Shown: piece by piece, positions 5,597-6,538 of the stretch
Layout of the letters: each line of letters begins with the position of its first letter
Numbering within the stretch: the first letter of the stretch is position 1
NCBI GenBank assembly: GCA_031265345.1
Contig: JAISCU010000200.1
Span: 1 to 6,538, forward strand
Reading direction: 5' to 3'
Origin: Bifidobacteriaceae bacterium
Lineage (GTDB): Bacteria; Actinomycetota; Actinomycetes; Actinomycetales; WQXJ01
DNA: 6,538 nucleotides
The notes under the pieces: generated by a model
Database searches by the model: none
The model's input: the letters and a program-made list of their open reading frames with translations, nothing else
What the model was told of the DNA's origin: nothing
Translations under genes and position numbers: made by a program

Positions 5597-6202
5597 TTGC
5601 CCAAGGTGACGGAGGCGCACAAGCAGGCCCGGCGCGAGCAGATCACCGCCGCCGCCCTGCGCTGCTTCGGGCGCGACGGCTTCCACGCCACGACCATGGA
5701 TCAGATCATCGGCGAGGCAGGGCTGTCGGCCGGCGCCGTCTACCAGTACTTCCCCTCGAAGAGGGCTCTGATCCTGCATCTGGCGAAGACTGTCACCGAA
5801 GGCTTCGCGGACCTGATCGGGCGCGAGGTGGGCCGCGAGCCGTTGGAGCCGCCCGCCCAGGCGCTGCCCCGGCTGGTCGCGCGGCTGACGCCGTTCCTGA
5901 CCGAGCACGGCGCCGACAAGGCCCGGGTCGCGCTCCAAGGCTGGGCAGAGGCCACCCGCGATCCCGAGCTCCTAGAGGCGGCACAGCGCGTGGCTGCCCG
6001 GTCGCGAGGGCTGATGGCAGATTGGCTGCTGCGTTGGCGCGAGGCCGGAATGATCGATCCGAGCGTGGACCCGGCATTGGCCGCGCCCGCCATGCAATCC
6101 CTGCTAACCGGCATACTGATCCAGCGCGCCCTCACCGCCGACTTCGACCAGGACGCCTACGCGCGTGGCATGGCCGAACTGATCGGGCGCGGCCCGGCGT
6201 AG
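5597..6202 (+). CDS. TetR/AcrR-family transcriptional repressor
   Basis: This 201-residue protein has the standard TetR length. The N-terminal helix-turn-helix domain (about residues 13-61) reads REQITAAALRCFGRDGFH, then TTMDQIIGEAGLSAGAVYQYF and SKRALILHL, with all family landmarks: G28/F29, the T-x-x-I turn, AGLSAGAVYQYF and the K55 region. The C-terminal two-thirds is a helical ligand-binding and dimer domain of unknown ligand. The start is a TTG at 5597, chosen because GAGGAGG lies six bases upstream and the first residues match the usual TetR head; no ATG is available there. The gene is divergent from the YhgE-like gene, and the shared region carries two palindromic operators, so self-repression and repression of the neighbour are likely. 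Its 3' end overlaps the converging glycosyltransferase gene by 46 bp. Confidence 0.93.
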   Translation: MPKVTEAHKQARREQITAAALRCFGRDGFHATTMDQIIGEAGLSAGAVYQYFPSKRALILHLAKTVTEGFADLIGREVGREPLEPPAQALPRLVARLTPFLTEHGADKARVALQGWAEATRDPELLEAAQRVAARSRGLMADWLLRWREAGMIDPSVDPALAAPAMQSLLTGILIQRALTADFDQDAYARGMAELIGRGPA

Positions 6203-6538
6203 GCGCGCCGCAGTTGCGCCGCCAGGTCCTGGGACGTTGGCAGCTGGGCCGCGCGATTCGCGGCGCGGCGCCGCAGTTCGGCCAGCTTCTCCGGATCTGC
6301 CATCAATTGGACGATGCCGCCCGCCAAGTCCCCGGCGACCGGCTGCACCAACATCGCCCCGTCCCGCACCGTCTCGCCTGTGCCGCCCACGTCTGTGGCC
6401 AGAATCGCGCAGCCGGCCAGCATAGCTTCTTGGAGCGCCACCGGCTGGCCCTCCGTGATCGAAGTCGAGACCACCAGATCAGCGGCGGCCAGGAGATCGG
6501 GGACATCGTCCCTCCTTCCCAGCAATCGCACCGGCAAC
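6157..6538 (-). CDS. Glycosyltransferase, GT4/GT-B type, C-terminal fragment (runs off right edge)
   Basis: The visible 126 or so residues are the nucleotide-sugar-binding end of a GT-B glycosyltransferase of the group-1/family-4 kind. The sequence shows the turn VRLLGRRDDVPDLLAAADLVV, then the retaining-enzyme EX7E motif in TSITEGQPVALQEAMLAG, then CAILATDVGGTGETV. The tail is the usual PEKLAELRRRAANRA helix. Such enzymes move a sugar from a UDP-, GDP- or ADP-type donor onto a lipid, glycan or small-molecule acceptor in the cytoplasm or at the inner membrane face. The acceptor domain is outside the window, so substrate cannot be said. It converges with tetR and overlaps its last 46 bp. The DUF6541 protein nearby makes an envelope-glycan role plausible but unproven. 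Confidence 0.9.
   Translation of the reverse strand, partial: LPVRLLGRRDDVPDLLAAADLVVSTSITEGQPVALQEAMLAGCAILATDVGGTGETVRDGAMLVQPVAGDLAGGIVQLMADPEKLAELRRRAANRAAQLPTSQDLAAQLRRAYAGPRPISSAMPRA

Overview
The window is G+C-rich DNA whose gene content and gene style point to an actinomycete (Actinomycetota). It has a CTP synthase with an actinobacterial-type N-terminus, a DUF6541-type multi-spanning membrane protein, a YhgE/Pip-like membrane protein paired with a TetR repressor, a TTG start codon, and starts that look leaderless. I cannot name the genus from this sequence.

Layout. Positions 1-199 (minus) hold the first 66 codons of pyrG, running off the left edge. Positions 366-1030 (minus) hold a type II toxin-antitoxin pair, a Phd/VapB-like antitoxin followed by a PIN-domain VapC toxin, with a one-base TGATG overlap and a candidate operator at the antitoxin start. 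Positions 1203-1880 (minus) encode a secreted protein with a signal peptide. Its body looks like the non-catalytic N-terminal part of a streptogrisin-like S1 peptidase, but it stops where the protease domain would begin, and its codon use is less G+C-rich than that of its neighbour. A 0.3 kb non-coding stretch follows (1896-2218) with inverted repeats. Positions 2219-4180 (plus) encode a 653-residue DUF6541-type membrane protein. It converges on a 402-residue YhgE/ABC-2-permease-like protein (4266-5474, minus).

The best-resolved part of the window is the 122-bp divergent region between the YhgE-like gene and a TetR-family regulator (5597-6202, plus). Two back-to-back sigma70-type promoters share their -35 region, and two related palindromes lie where a repressor would block both. 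This is a self-contained switch: the TetR protein most likely represses itself and the membrane protein until a ligand releases it. At the right edge (6157-6538, minus) is the C-terminal part of a family-4-type glycosyltransferase whose end overlaps the end of tetR.

The DUF6541 protein and the glycosyltransferase suggest a cell-envelope or glycan neighbourhood. They are separated by the transporter/regulator unit, so a joint pathway is only an inference. I found no rRNA, tRNA, CRISPR array, insertion sequence or complete mobile element.
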